A stretch of DNA of 64,000 nucleotides from positions 11,123,741 to 11,187,740 of the forward strand of contig OX336348.1 in NCBI GenBank assembly GCA_946902875.1, read 5' to 3'. The notes under the pieces were generated by a model that saw nothing but the letters and a program-made list of their open reading frames with translations, did not search any database and had not been told where the DNA came from. Every line of letters starts with the position of its first letter. Positions within the stretch are counted from its first letter, which is position 1. The stretch is from Nematopogon swammerdamellus (lineage: Eukaryota; Arthropoda; Insecta; Lepidoptera; Adelidae). Made by a program: the position numbers and the translations under genes. Below are positions 10,141 to 20,233 of this stretch, piece by piece.

Positions 10141-10560
10141 CGTCATTAATATGTTACGTTACAGTCTAGGTCAGAATGGTCGAGCTTGCTTTGGAAAATT
10201 CAACAATAGCTACATAAAACTGTTCAGAAATCTACAAGTCTGTAAGATTGCTAATAGACCGAGACGGTAAAATACCATGTGTTCGGTTCAAGTTTGGTTG
10301 GCTGACATGCAAAGTGATGAGATCTCTGAGGCTTCTAATATTGTCGATTTATAGACAGAAAGGCCTTTCGATCGAATTGATGCCTCTGCCGTTATAGCAA
10401 AAAGATATTTCGACAAAACCAGGCGAGATAATGTTACGTTTAGTGCAGGAAACATAGTGTACGTAAGTCAAAGTCACCGGCGAAATGATAAACTTAATGA
10501 TAGGTATAAACACAGGACAGTACGAAATAATGACGATAGGAGAAAACAATAGATATTAAC
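10141..10560 (+). pseudogene. Gypsy integrase C-terminal fragment
   Basis: Several frames are readable. The clearest (10371-10550) gives DRIDASAVIAKRYFDKTRRD with FSAGNIVYV and HRRNDKLNDRY, the usual end of a Gypsy-group integrase: a basic KRYFD helix, a GDxVYV-like strand and HRRNDKL. Upstream, frames with LIGRDGKIPCV match the preceding integrase segment but carry stops and frameshifts. The catalytic DDE core is absent. Confidence 0.65.
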
Positions 10561-10582
10561 CTAAAGGGAAAGGGAACATTTA

Positions 10583-10957
10583 GAAGCAACACGACCAGCA
10601 CGTGGTGGGGTTCATCACTGAAGGGAGTGGGGATGCTGGACACTCGCCCTGTGTAAAACCTGAAGCACCATGACCAGCACGTGGTGGGGTTCATCACTGA
10701 AGGGAGTGGGGATGCTGGACACTCGCCCTGTGTAAAACCTGAAGCAACACGACCAGCACGTGGTGGGGTTCATCACTGAAGGGAGTGGGGATGCTGGACA
10801 CTCGCCCTGTGTAAAACCTGAAGCAACACGACCAGCACGTGGTGGGGTTCATCACTGAAGGGAGTGGGGATGCTGGACACTCGCCCTGTGTAAAGCCTGA
10901 AGCACCACGGCCAGCAGGTGGTGGGGTTCATCACTGAAGGGAGTGGGGATGCTGCAA
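10583..10957 (+). repeat. 79-bp minisatellite, 4.7 units
   Basis: Unit starts (GAAGCAACACGACCAGCACG or close variants) fall at 10583, 10662, 10741, 10820 and 10899, an exact 79-bp period; the last unit is truncated. It lies between the integrase remnant and the 3' LTR. Confidence 0.95.
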
Positions 10958-11193
10958 ATAGACCTGACCTAGTAAAGAGCTTTTATACTGCGACCCTTAA
11001 TTTGGGTGGATGGAAAGATAATGTTGGTTTGAGTTTGGGATAAATAAAAATAAACTTTGATATACATATATATATGAATTTGTGGAGTGTGTGTTTGGGA
11101 ATGGAATATTTAATCCCCTGAATGTATATAAGAACTACAGTTATTTTGTTTGTTATTTTTACTACGAGAACGTAGTAACTGTCAGATTGGCCG

Positions 11194-12036
11194 TGTTAGA
11201 TTAAGCCATAAACATATACTGAACGCAGCTGAAACTGACTGAATGTCGCAGATGTGAGATAGCGAGCATTCAGTCAGGCGGGCAGTCAGCGTGGATGAAA
11301 AAAGTGAGACTGCTATCAAGAGGAGCAAAAACATAAAAATAAATAATATATTTGTACATTTTGCAACGCGTTTGCGGGTTGCGGATCTTAACTGCCTGGA
11401 GCATGGGCAGACGGTCTTTGTTTTGCTTCTGATCACCATTCTTAAGATAAGTAAAACATTGTACTATTCTATAGACTGTTGCCCAAGTTATAGAGATAAA
11501 AGCTATGTTGGAGTTCCCCAATAAATGTTTGCTTTGCATTATTCTATGGTTTTATTCACTAAATCCAATTCTATTGGATTTCTAATAAATTTAATTTCAT
11601 TTGGCAATTCAGTTTTGTAACCCTTGTATTACGTAGTATTTTCCTGAATAAGTCAGGTTGACTGGCAGAGATTGCCATAGGTAATAAGTCCGCCTTTTGT
11701 ACCATTTCGCATTGGAAACTGTAAAGAGTATTTCTATTCTATTTTATTCTATAAGTAATGTGTATGTCTTTGCGAGAGAAAACGGAGCAAACTACCGAAG
11801 CTATCGATGCTGGATCACTGCACAACAAGTGGGCTCTGGCTCTTCGATTGTACTGACGACAAATATAATAGAGAGCAAACTATCGATACTGGATCGGCGC
11901 ACAATAGGTGCTCTCTGACTCTTTGAATTATCCTGACGACAAATATATAGAAACTTACTTGGTCGCTTGTTACTAACAGCGTATTTTAATTGAGTATAAC
12001 TATCTTATAGTTACTATAATTTTATTTAAATTAACA
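11194..12036 (+). repeat. 3' LTR, 843 bp
   Basis: Counterpart of 8481-9323; TGTTAGATT start, TTAACA end, followed by target duplication CGTG at 12037-12040. The interior just upstream is TGTCAGATTGGCCG, without an obvious long purine tract. Confidence 0.9.
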
Positions 12037-12094
12037 CGTGCGTTGCGTTCGAAACCGAAAGACCACCAAATATACTGATTCACCAACTGGAACT

Positions 12095-12611
12095 AAACTT
12101 TACACCTCGCAAAGGAAAGAAGCGTCATCTGATAGGTACTGACAGTGTTGTGGAGGTAAAATGTCCATACAATGTATCCGACGTAGCCCCACTACAGGCC
12201 ATCGAACAAAAAAAGATAAAGTTCTGCAATATTGTATTATTATTATTATCAGGTAAGTATAGCTTCACATCACAGAGAGGAAGTTTGCATTCTTTATCGT
12301 ATGGACAGAACAAGGACTCGAATACCTTTTAATTTTGGGAGATGAGTATGATTACAAAACTGGAACTTTTTTATCACAAATTATTTTTTTTTAATTTTTT
12401 TTTTATTTTTTTTTTATGGAAACTTCACACGGTTGGCTACATCACCTACAACATCCGTGATGTCAGCCCATAACACCGGGTGAACTAGGTGCCATGTCAG
12501 TGCTTCCCTTCATTTCCCACAAATGTATGCTAAAAGAAATAATTGACCCCAGAAAGCCACGCAAAATGTGTATTCGAGGTATAAACGATGAATCGGACGA
12601 TGATAGATAAC
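12095..12611 (+). pseudogene. YqaJ-type nuclease pseudogene, interrupted
   Basis: Short frames give LIGTDSVVEVKCPYNVSD with PLQAIEQKKIKFC, then KFAFFIVWTEQGLEYL, then FWEMSMITKLELFY, then CMLKEIIDPRKPRKMCIRG with DESDDDR and a stop at 12609-12611. In YqaJ/lambda-exonuclease-like proteins the EVKCPY segment carries a catalytic Glu and Lys, and the later pieces follow in the same order. TCAG|GTAAGTAT near 12250 could be a splice donor. A family T tail at 12382-12517 interrupts it, flanked by CACAAAT repeats. Several frameshifts show that it is dead. In insects such genes often ride in transposons or virus-like elements; which source applies here is not clear. Confidence 0.65.
12382..12517 (-). 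mobile_element. Family T tail inserted in YqaJ pseudogene
   Basis: Reverse copy: poly-T at the left, then TTTATGGAAAC, GGTTGGCTACATCACCTAC, GTGATGTCAGCCCATAACAC and GGGTGAACTAGGTGCC. It is flanked by CACAAAT at 12375-12381 and 12518-12524, a likely 7-bp target duplication. Confidence 0.8.
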
Positions 12612-13309
12612 CTGTAATAGTCCGTAAGCCCGCTCCAAAATTGCCTACGTCATATGACATCACGATAAAAATGCATGGCACACGGTCGGAAAAGTTGTGC
12701 TGAGCGAGAATCAGAAGATTATCGCACCTAAAATTAGCCGGAAGTTTGAGAAAATCCTTCACTTCCGGTCAAAAATTGTCATATGACATCATTACGAAAC
12801 ACGTGGCATCATTTAGCCGTGTAATTGTAGAGAGAGTAAACATAAGTCTGTCTGTTCTGAAGTGGCCGGAGGTACTTGAAAGACTGCACCAAAGATGGTC
12901 ACTGGATACATTTTCCTACGCCATGTGACATCTTGACGAAAATTATTATAAAAGTATTGAAATAATAGTGTTTTTTAAGAATAAATAAGTCGTTCAAGCC
13001 ATATCTGGCCGGAAGTATTTTAAAAGTGATTTTTTAACTGCTAGGTGAACGAATTATGTTAATTGCGCAAAATTTAACAAATTATAATCGATTAAGGCGA
13101 GAATAAGGGTCAAAAGGACAACTTTGAACGAAATTATTGAGATATTGGCAAAGATGAAAAATCTGTAAAAAATATATGTTATGTATTGATCTTTAATTAA
13201 CAAACGTAGCGAAAAAAAATATATTTTACTACTTTGGAAAGGTGTTAAATAAATCTCCAAAAAATTACGAAAAGTACGAAAATTGTACTTTCTAGTTAAA
13301 TTATCTTGA

Positions 13310-14520
13310 GAAACATCAATTCGAATATTTCCCTCGGAGCGTCCCTTTCCCAAGCCGGCAGACCTGTAGCTTTCTTTTCCAGAACAATATCTGACACTTC
13401 TTTACTATCATTTTATTTGATTTACGTTTCGTTTATACACGTCCAGAGATACCAACCTTGCGGTTACAAAATCCAGACGTCTACACCTGCACTCTTGCGA
13501 GTACAGTGATCATGTATGCCAGATCGAGGCCCCATAGCTGTACCGTTCTTCCGAAAAAATCCCATGGGAAATACACAGACTGTGACCTTTCTCCAGCCGA
13601 TCCGAGCCACCACCCGTCCACCCGAAGGAACCCCCGGCCGAAGCCGAGAGCCGGGGGTGAAGCCTTCACTGCCACTGGGGTCCGCACCCTATCCAACCAC
13701 AGCCTGTGCCCATGGCCTCAGCGTTTTGTGCTAGCCGCAGCTTTTCTTTTCACCAGCTGTGTATATGCGTAGAAGTGCATATGACCATCACCAAAGTGAC
13801 CGCTCACTGACGCACAGTGTATATTTGCGCCGAAGTTAAGCCAAGATTTCTGCAAAGTAAAGGAACATTGATTAAGGCTACTGCCCCATTTGAGAGGTTG
13901 GCATTGAATTTCAAAGGCCCTATTCCATCGAATACAAGAAACAAATACATGCTCACTGTCGTCGATGAATATTGCAGGTTCCCCTTTGCCATTCCCTGCT
14001 ATGACTTAGCTACAGTTATCAAATGTCTGAACAAATTGTTCTTCCTATTCGGAATGCCCGCATACATCCACCCACAGCGATCGAGGTGGTTCATTTATGT
14101 CTGCTGAACTAAAACAATACCTACATTCTAAAGGAGTCGCTACAAGCCGAACTACAGCAGCAAATCCAAGAGGAAATTGACAAATAGAACGCTATAATGG
14201 AATAATATGGAAAACCATACAATTGTCACTGAAAAGTAAAGGCATGCCTATAACAATGTGGGCGAAAGTAGTTGACTAAACTCTACATTCAATTCGTTCC
14301 TTACTGTGTACTGCAACCAATTGCACTCCTCATGAGAGAATGTTTGTGCACTGTCGTCGCTCGAGTAATGGAGAATCAATCCCAACATGGCTGTCTAAAC
14401 CTGGACCGGTTCTCATGAAGCGTGTTTTCAGAACAAGTAAATACGAACCTTCAGTAGATGAGGTCGAGCTAATTGAAGCGAATCCTTCCTACTCATAATA
14501 TGTAGACTAAACTAAGAGAC
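13310..14520 (+). pseudogene. Gypsy RNase H and integrase remnants
   Basis: 13315-13392 encodes LGASLSQAGRPVAFFSRTIS, the RNase H strand of Gypsy-group polyproteins. After a LINE-tail insertion (13392-13805), 13817-14107 encodes CAEVKPRFLQ, FERLALNFKGPIPS and KYMLTVVDEYCRFPFAIP, the start of the integrase core with catalytic-type D in VVDEY. Further frames to 14520 give ELKQYLHSKGVATSRTTA, IERYNGIIWKTIQLSLK, LLCTATNCTPHERMF and PTWLSKPGPVLMKRV. Many stops and shifts are present (DRG is replaced by QRS, for example), and sequence between RNase H and integrase is missing. It lies wholly between the two foldback arms. Confidence 0.75.
13392..13805 (-). mobile_element. 5'-truncated LINE 3' end
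   Basis: The reverse strand ends with GGCATACATGATCACTGTAC, TCGCAAGAGTGCAGG, GACGTCTGGATTTTGTAAC and AAATCAAATAAAATGATAG. The last 130 bases match 37518-37651, another truncated copy. Upstream lies a C/G-rich stretch with CCCCCGGCTCTCGGCTTCGG resembling R1-group 3' untranslated DNA. No reverse transcriptase remains, so the clade is uncertain. Confidence 0.65.
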
Positions 14521-15293
14521 GGAATCAAGACAACTATTTCAAACAGACATCTTGCGCCTTATGAAGGCAGAGCCGAGATAGATCCATCAAAAATGTTATT
14601 AGATTTGGATCCCTATGATACAAGTGACGTTGCCCCTGATCCCAAAGCAAACTACCTTTTAAAATCGACAATTAATGACTATAAAGATCAAACAAACTTT
14701 GGCTAACAAAAAATAGGTACTATGCGACTTTATTTTTACTAGATTAGTAATTATTTCTTTCATACTATCTATACCCAACACGACGGATGAGTCGACAATC
14801 CTTATTAATCGATTATAATTTGTTCAATTTTGCGCATTTAACATAATTCGTTCACCTAGCAATTATTAAAAAATCACTTTTAAAATGCTTCCGGCCAGAT
14901 ATGGCATGGCAGACTTATTTATTCTTAAAGACACTATATTTAAATACTTTTATAATAATTATCGTCAAGATGTCACATGACGTAGGAAAATGTGACCATC
15001 TTTGGCGCAGTCTGTCGAGTACTTCCGGTCACTTCAGAACAGACAGACTTATGTTTACTCTCTCTACAATTACACGGCTAAATGATGCCACGTGTTTCGT
15101 AATTATGTCATATGACGTAAATATAACCTTAAAATTTTGACCGGAAGTGAAGGATTTTCTCAAACTTCCGGCCAACTTTAGGTGCGATAATCTTCTGATT
15201 CTTGCTCAGCACAACTTTTCCGACCGTGTGCCATGCATTTTATCGTGATGTCATATGACGTAGGCATTTTTGAGCGGGCTTACGGACTATAAC

Positions 15294-15659
15294 GGTCATG
15301 ACGGTCGTAATATATTATATTCAACTGACGTGTTCACTGTTTTATTGTACACCTTTATTGTATTATTTTATTTCGATTCATTTAGTTTTCGATATGTTAT
15401 AATTAATAATTAATTTAGGTTTTGTAGGTTATAGTTAATTTCTTCATTTGCATTTGAGTGAATAAAACAACATTTTATTTTTTTTATTCACATAGGTACA
15501 TAAAAAAATTTTATAAGTCAAATTCCTTTAGTAAAATATATAGAAGGTTCCGTAAAGGTACAGTACTTTGTCACACTTACTAGATTACTGCGCACCGTTT
15601 TGAACACTTTACGTTCTGAGTGAACGCTATTGTGACAAAGTTCTACAGATATAATTGGT
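15294..15659. other. AT-rich, no gene seen
   Basis: AT-rich DNA with GAATAAAACAACATTTTATT near 15461 and no frame or repeat that I recognise. It lies between the foldback arm and the SINE's A tail. Confidence 0.4.
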
Positions 15660-16066
15660 TTTTTTTTATGTAATTCGGTATGGGTGGCTGAGTCGGAGGG
15701 GCCAAAGCGCATGCTCCGACCAGCCAATATCACCTCCGAGAAGGTAGGTGCCATACTGGAGACTTCCCTGGATTGCTGGCTAGACTGGACTAGAGGAGAA
15801 CACAACCGAGGCTGCTATGCGGCCATCTTACATCCAGTACAGTGGTACCAACCCAGTCGGCTACAATTTGAGCCTACCACCTAGTAAGGGGCAAGGGAAG
15901 GGACCTACAGTTTTACACCGGTTCCGAACGGTGAAGCAGCAGGTGTAGGTATGCACGTAAGTTTTTTCGTCAGAAAAAACTCATTGGTACACGCCGACCG
16001 GATTCGAACCTCGGACCTCTCGCATGAGAAGCCGATGCCCAAACCACTCGGCCACCCGCCGCTTTA
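15660..16066 (-). mobile_element. tRNA-derived SINE, near full length
   Basis: On the minus strand it starts with a tRNA-like head (16063 down to about 15988): A box TGGCCGAGTGGTTTGGGC and B box GGTTCGAATCC, the internal RNA polymerase III promoter. A body of about 200 bases follows, then a tail region (CAGCAATCCAGGGAAGTCTC, CGGAGGTGATATTGGCTGG, GGCCCCTCCGACTCAGCC) ending ACATAAAAAAAAA. The anticodon stem does not pair well, so it is not a functional tRNA. The tail also occurs alone at 9368-9535 and 46608-46735, consistent with 5' truncation or a tail borrowed from a LINE. Confidence 0.85.
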
Positions 16067-16636
16067 TAATATTTCTAACTCGGAAAGAAATCATGACATC
16101 TCATAAAATACTTTACTATAGGTAGGTACCTACTTAATTTAATTTAATTTTAAAAATTCGAAAGAAAGAAAGAAACCTGGAAAGAAACGCATACAGCTTC
16201 TCCGTTCCGTCGTCGTGGGTAAATATTAATACATTTACCAGAATTTACGCCTCTGATTACAATTCTAATACCATTTGTAGCATTGGGTGACATCAGTATT
16301 ATCAGACGGTCGGATGGACGAACTGACATTGAACCGAGACTAATAGGTTTCTGGTTTTACTTACGGAACCCTAAATATTAAGATATTTTGGGATATATTG
16401 TTAATTTCCCGCAGAAGGGGCTGAAAATATCTGCACATCGATGACATAGTTCACATCACTAAGATTTATCGCTATCGATAACATTGGGGTACAACACTAT
16501 GGCTTAGAGTTATCTCTGTGTGTGTGTTGTGTGTCTCTACTCTACACCCTCCCCCGTGCTCGTACCTCACCGAAACGTGTAATAGGGACAGCTGCACGTT
16601 CTCAGCGAATATATCTACAAATTACAACAAAATTAG
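16067..16636. other. Unassigned; degenerate microsatellite-MITE edge
   Basis: Includes a GAAA run (about 16160-16175) and, near 16303-16375, GGTCGGATGGAC with TTACGGAACCCTAAATA, resembling the end of the MITE at 24262-24383. No gene seen. Confidence 0.35.
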
Positions 16637-16977
16637 TGTTTCGGCTCTCACGTTTTCTACCCCCCTAAACCTTATCCGATTCTTACGATTATTTTTTTGT
16701 TGTAATAAGGACAGTCAAATCTACGTACCTGTCTTTTTTATTTTTTCGATATACAAAGTAATAATTAAATACAGCCTAATGAACTTCATGTCATCAAAAA
16801 ATTGAAAATTCCAATTTTTTCGTTATTAAAACCAATTTATAGCTCGGGTCTCGTATATTTTATCAAAATAAAAAAAAGACAGGTACGTAGATTGGACTGT
16901 CCTTATTACAACACAAAAAAAAATCGCCGGAATCGGTTAAGGTTTAGGGGGGTAGAAAACGTGAGAGCCGAAAGACG
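16637..16977. mobile_element. Foldback MITE, about 110-bp inverted arms
   Basis: Left arm TCGGCTCTCACGTTTTCTAC, CCCCCTAAACCTTA, AATAAGGACAGTC and TACGTACCTGTCTTTTTT is mirrored by AAAAAAGACAGGTACGTAG, GGACTGTCCTTATTAC, TTAAGGTTTAGGGGGG and GTAGAAAACGTGAGAGCCGA. The spacer is about 115 bases. No coding capacity. Confidence 0.85.
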
Positions 16978-17011
16978 ATTTTGTATGGAGCAATACAACC
17001 TCGGAACAGTC

Positions 17012-18907
17012 TTAAGTAGCGAGTTATGGATTTAAACGCGGTTCCCACAGTCAACGGGTGCTAGCTTAAAGAGTTAAACTGGTTTATATCTTAAATTCGT
17101 GTTGGTGCAAGTGGGCCTAAATTTGATTAAAATTAGTACGTGCACATTTAGCTTTACGAGACACAGGATAGGCTAAATAAAATTCAGTTTCGGTTACGCT
17201 AATAGGTGGAATATTTTACTTAGTTAGGTATCCAAAGTGTTTGATTTATTTTAACTGAAGTTTCATATTTTAATATTGATAGCTTTTTCGCTCGCGTCAA
17301 ATTCGTATTTCAAAAGAAGAAAGTAAGTAACTTAGGCCAGGGCCGGAGGGTGAACTGGATTCAGATAAACAATAAACATTCTCAAAGAAAGTAAGTAATA
17401 TACTAAAGGCGAGGCCGAAGGCCGAGCTGCGTTCAGGAAGAGTATAAACTTTTTCGAAAAAAGTAAGTAACAAAGGGCGAGGCCGAAGGCCGAGCTACAT
17501 TCAGGAAGACTATAAACCTTCTCGAAGAAATTAAGTAATTGAGGGCGAGGCCGAAGGCCGAGCTGCGTTCAGGAAGACTATAAACCTTCTCGAAGGAAGT
17601 AAGTAATAAAGGGCGAGGCCGAAGGCCGAGCTGCGTTCAGGAAGACTAGACGTTCAGGAAGGCCGAGCTGTATCCTGGAAGACGCTGACAGTAAGTAACT
17701 ATGGGCGATAGTTACATATTTTCTTCAAGACGCTTTATAGTCTTCCTGAACGCAGCTCGGCCTTCGGCCTCGCCCTTAGTTACTTACCTACTTTATTCGA
17801 GAAGGTTTATGGTCTTCCTGAACGCAGCTCGGCCTTCCGCCTCGCCCTCTGTTACTTACTTTCTTCGAAAAGGTTATCGTCTTCCTGAACGCAGCTCGGC
17901 CTTCCGCCTCGCCCTCTGTTACTTACTTTCTTCGAAAAGGTTATCGTTTTCCTGAACGCAGCTCGGCCTTCGGCCTCGCCCTCAGTTACTTACTTTCATC
18001 GAGAAGGTTTAGTTTCCTGAACGCAGATCGGCCTTCGGCCTCGCCCTTAGTTACTTACTTTCTTCAAGAAGGTTTATGGTCTTCCTGAACGCAGCTCGGC
18101 CTTCGGCCTCGCCCTATGTTACTTACTTTCTTCGAAAAGGTTACCGTCTTCCTGACCGGAGCTCGGCCTTCGGCCTCGCCCTCAGTTGCTTACTTTCATC
18201 AAGAAGGTTTATAGTCTTCCTGAACGCAGCTCGGCCTTCGGCCTTGCCCTCAATTACTTAGTTTCGTCGAGAAGTTTCACAGTCTTCCTGAACGCAGCTC
18301 GGCCTTCTGCCTCGCCCTTAGTTACTTACTTTGTTCGAGAAGGTTTATGGTCTTCCTGAGCGCAGCTCGGCCTTCGGCCTCGCCCTCTGTTACTTACTTT
18401 CTTCGAAAAGGTTATCTTCTTCCTGAACGCAGCTCGGCCTTCGGCCTCGCCCTATGTTACTTACTTTCTTCGAAAAGGTTATCGTCTTCCTGACCGCAGC
18501 TCGGCCTTCGGCCTCGCCCTCAGTTGCTTACTTTCATCAAGAAGGTTTATAGTCTTCCTGAACGCAGCTCGGCCTTCGGCCTTGCCCTCAATTACTTAAT
18601 TTGGTCGAGAAGTTTTACAGTCTTCCTGAACGCAGCTCGGCCTTCGGCCTCGCCCTTAGTTACTTTGTTCGAGAAGGTTTATGGTCTTCCTGACGCAGCT
18701 CGGCCTTCGGTCTCGCCCTCTGTTACTTACTTTATTCGAAAAGGTTTATTGTTTTCCAGAATGCAGCTCAGCCTGAAGCCTCGCCGTTAGTTACTTACTT
18801 TAGTTGAGAAGGTTTATTGTTTACCTAAACGCAGATCGGCCTTAGTTACTTACTTTCTTCCTTTGAAATACGAATTTCACGCGAGCGAAGCCGCGGGCAA
18901 AAGCTAG
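17012..18907 (+). mobile_element. Composite Helitron, 5'-truncated
   Basis: From TTAAGTAGCGAGTTATGG onward it matches, in opposite orientation, the 3' two-thirds of the elements at 29388-32457 and 32458-35527, including the switch of minisatellite orientation at about 17700. It ends CACGCGAGCGAAGCCGCGGGC-AAAAG-CTAG (18904-18907) followed by T, a canonical Helitron 3' terminus. Its 5' part is replaced at 17012 by other DNA. The internal 68-bp monomers yield apparent peptides of the LPERSSAFGLAL type on the strand carrying GGCCTTCGGCC; these are not genes. Confidence 0.85.
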
Positions 18908-18933
18908 TTGATAATATTAGTAGATATAGGCGT

Positions 18934-19220
18934 TGTTCACGCGACCACTAGTCTCCGCACCGTCGACCACTAGGCACCACGGTACTGCGGGGAGGTGCGC
19001 GGGCGACGGGCGGGCGGCGGCGGCAGCTCCCCTCTCCGTCGCAGCCTACCGACATTCTGCCAAGCACCGCAACGACGACCGCACGCACCGCGCTCTTACA
19101 TATTATCATGTCATTATTTTACATCAATAAACCCTATTACAGTCCACCAGTTATTCATTTCGAGAGCTCCCCTAGCTGCCTTCAGCGAACCCCAACTCCA
19201 AGAAGAGCTAGGCGCCAACA
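18934..19220 (+). repeat. 5' LTR of BEL/Pao element
   Basis: 287 bp. Contains TACATCAATAAACCC (AATAAA about 100 bases before the end) and ends GGCGCCAACA. Confidence 0.9.
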
Positions 19221-19222
19221 TA

Positions 19223-19237
19223 TGGTCCATTCGAACC
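19223..19237 (+). promoter_or_regulatory. Candidate primer-binding site
   Basis: TGGTCCATTCGAACC starts 2 bases after the LTR. A TGG start is expected for complementarity to the CCA end of a tRNA. I cannot assign the tRNA. Confidence 0.5.
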
Positions 19238-20233
19238 GAAGAGACAAGCAGCACGCGGCGCGGAGTACCCAGCTACTATCGGCCGCGCGCGCGACCTACC
19301 GAGATCGGCGGCGCGGCGTGCACGCGAGGCGAAACACCACCACGCCACAACACCACGGCAGAATCACCAGCAAGCAGAACATCAATCTGCAACGCGGAAC
19401 TAGACAAGGTGGGGTGGCAGCGCATCGGGCGACGTCGACAGCAACCAGCTCGACGCCCAGCACGACCAGCGCACCGCTCCAGCGCGGCGCAGCACGCAGC
19501 TCGCGCGGCGCGGCGGCAGCCTCCACCTCACGTCAACTCACACATCAGCGGCGGCGTGAGATCGTTCCCATCTTCTCACTTACTGACTCGTGTTCTCACT
19601 TCTCCCATTCATTCTCATTCTGATCTTTCCTACAATATTTCATTCATTCATTTCATTACCTATATTCATTCTCGCTTTGCACGATTATTGCTTTACAATC
19701 ATTTATTTGGCTTAGTTGTGTACATTGCTTCATTCTATCTTAAAATCAGCTTTTAAACAATTGCTTCATTAATTAAATAAATCTGTCATTCAATCAGCTT
19801 TACAATAAATTCCGTTCAATCATACAATCTAAATCTTTCATCCAGTCTTCATCCATAATAGCATTATTTCGTTTTATCGTTTGTGTATGTCTGTTCTTGC
19901 ATTTTGTGTCTACCCGCACAGATTCGGCGTTCCGTCTGTGGTTCCGTGTTCAGCGGTGAGCGCCGCCGCCGCCGCCGATAACCGGTTTCAGCGCGCGCCT
20001 ACCTACGAGCACGTCGTCGCGCGTCGCCTACCTATTCCGTTAACACAAAATTTAATCGCAATTTATAAATTGAAACGAAAACTAATCGCTTTGCTTACAG
20101 TTTCAGATCGCTTTTGCTTGCTTAATCAGGTACCTACGTATTGCTTCCTAGCTTAAATTACAAAATATATACATACATTTAAATACAAAATTTTATAAAA
20201 TTAATTAACATTAAACTTTCATATTTAGGCACA

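Larger units (their letters stand above)
8481..12036 (+). mobile_element. Gypsy-like LTR retrotransposon, internally deleted
   Basis: Two direct repeats of 843 bp, both starting TGTTAGATTAAGCC and ending TTTAAATTAACA, bracket a 1.87-kb interior. The 4-bp target duplication CGTG lies at 8477-8480 and 12037-12040. The interior keeps only the beginning of gag and the end of integrase, separated by short retroelement tails and followed by a 79-bp minisatellite. Protease, reverse transcriptase and RNase H are missing, so the element is non-autonomous. The two LTRs show no difference over the stretches I compared, so insertion looks recent. Confidence 0.9.
12612..15293. mobile_element. Long-inverted-repeat (foldback) element with captured debris
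   Basis: The left arm, about 12612-13098, is the reverse complement of the right arm, about 14800-15293, at roughly 90 percent by eye. Shared landmarks are AGTCCGTAAGCCCGCTC, ATGACATCACGATAAAATGCA, GGAAGTTTGAGAAAATCC, CCACGTG-TTTAGCCGTGTAATT and CAAATTATAATCGATTAA. Arms of about 490 bp exceed ordinary cut-and-paste terminal repeats and fit a foldback or long-TIR element. The 1.7-kb middle contains Gypsy RNase H and integrase remnants and a LINE tail, and no transposase that I recognise. The left arm begins at the YqaJ pseudogene's stop codon. Confidence 0.75.

Noticed and set aside
17701..18790. Chains of open frames with LPERSSAFGLAL / FLNAARPSASPSVTYF peptides, also at 25599-27634, 29488-30596, 32558-33666, 41842-42165 and 54505-55123
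   Set aside because: They are translations of the 68-bp minisatellite; 68 is not a multiple of 3, so frames break every few units and no start or family signature exists.
18995..19756. 253-codon frame in the BEL/Pao leader
   Set aside because: Overlaps the LTR and primer-site region, is low-complexity Arg/Ser/Pro-rich, and another frame over the same bases is equally open.
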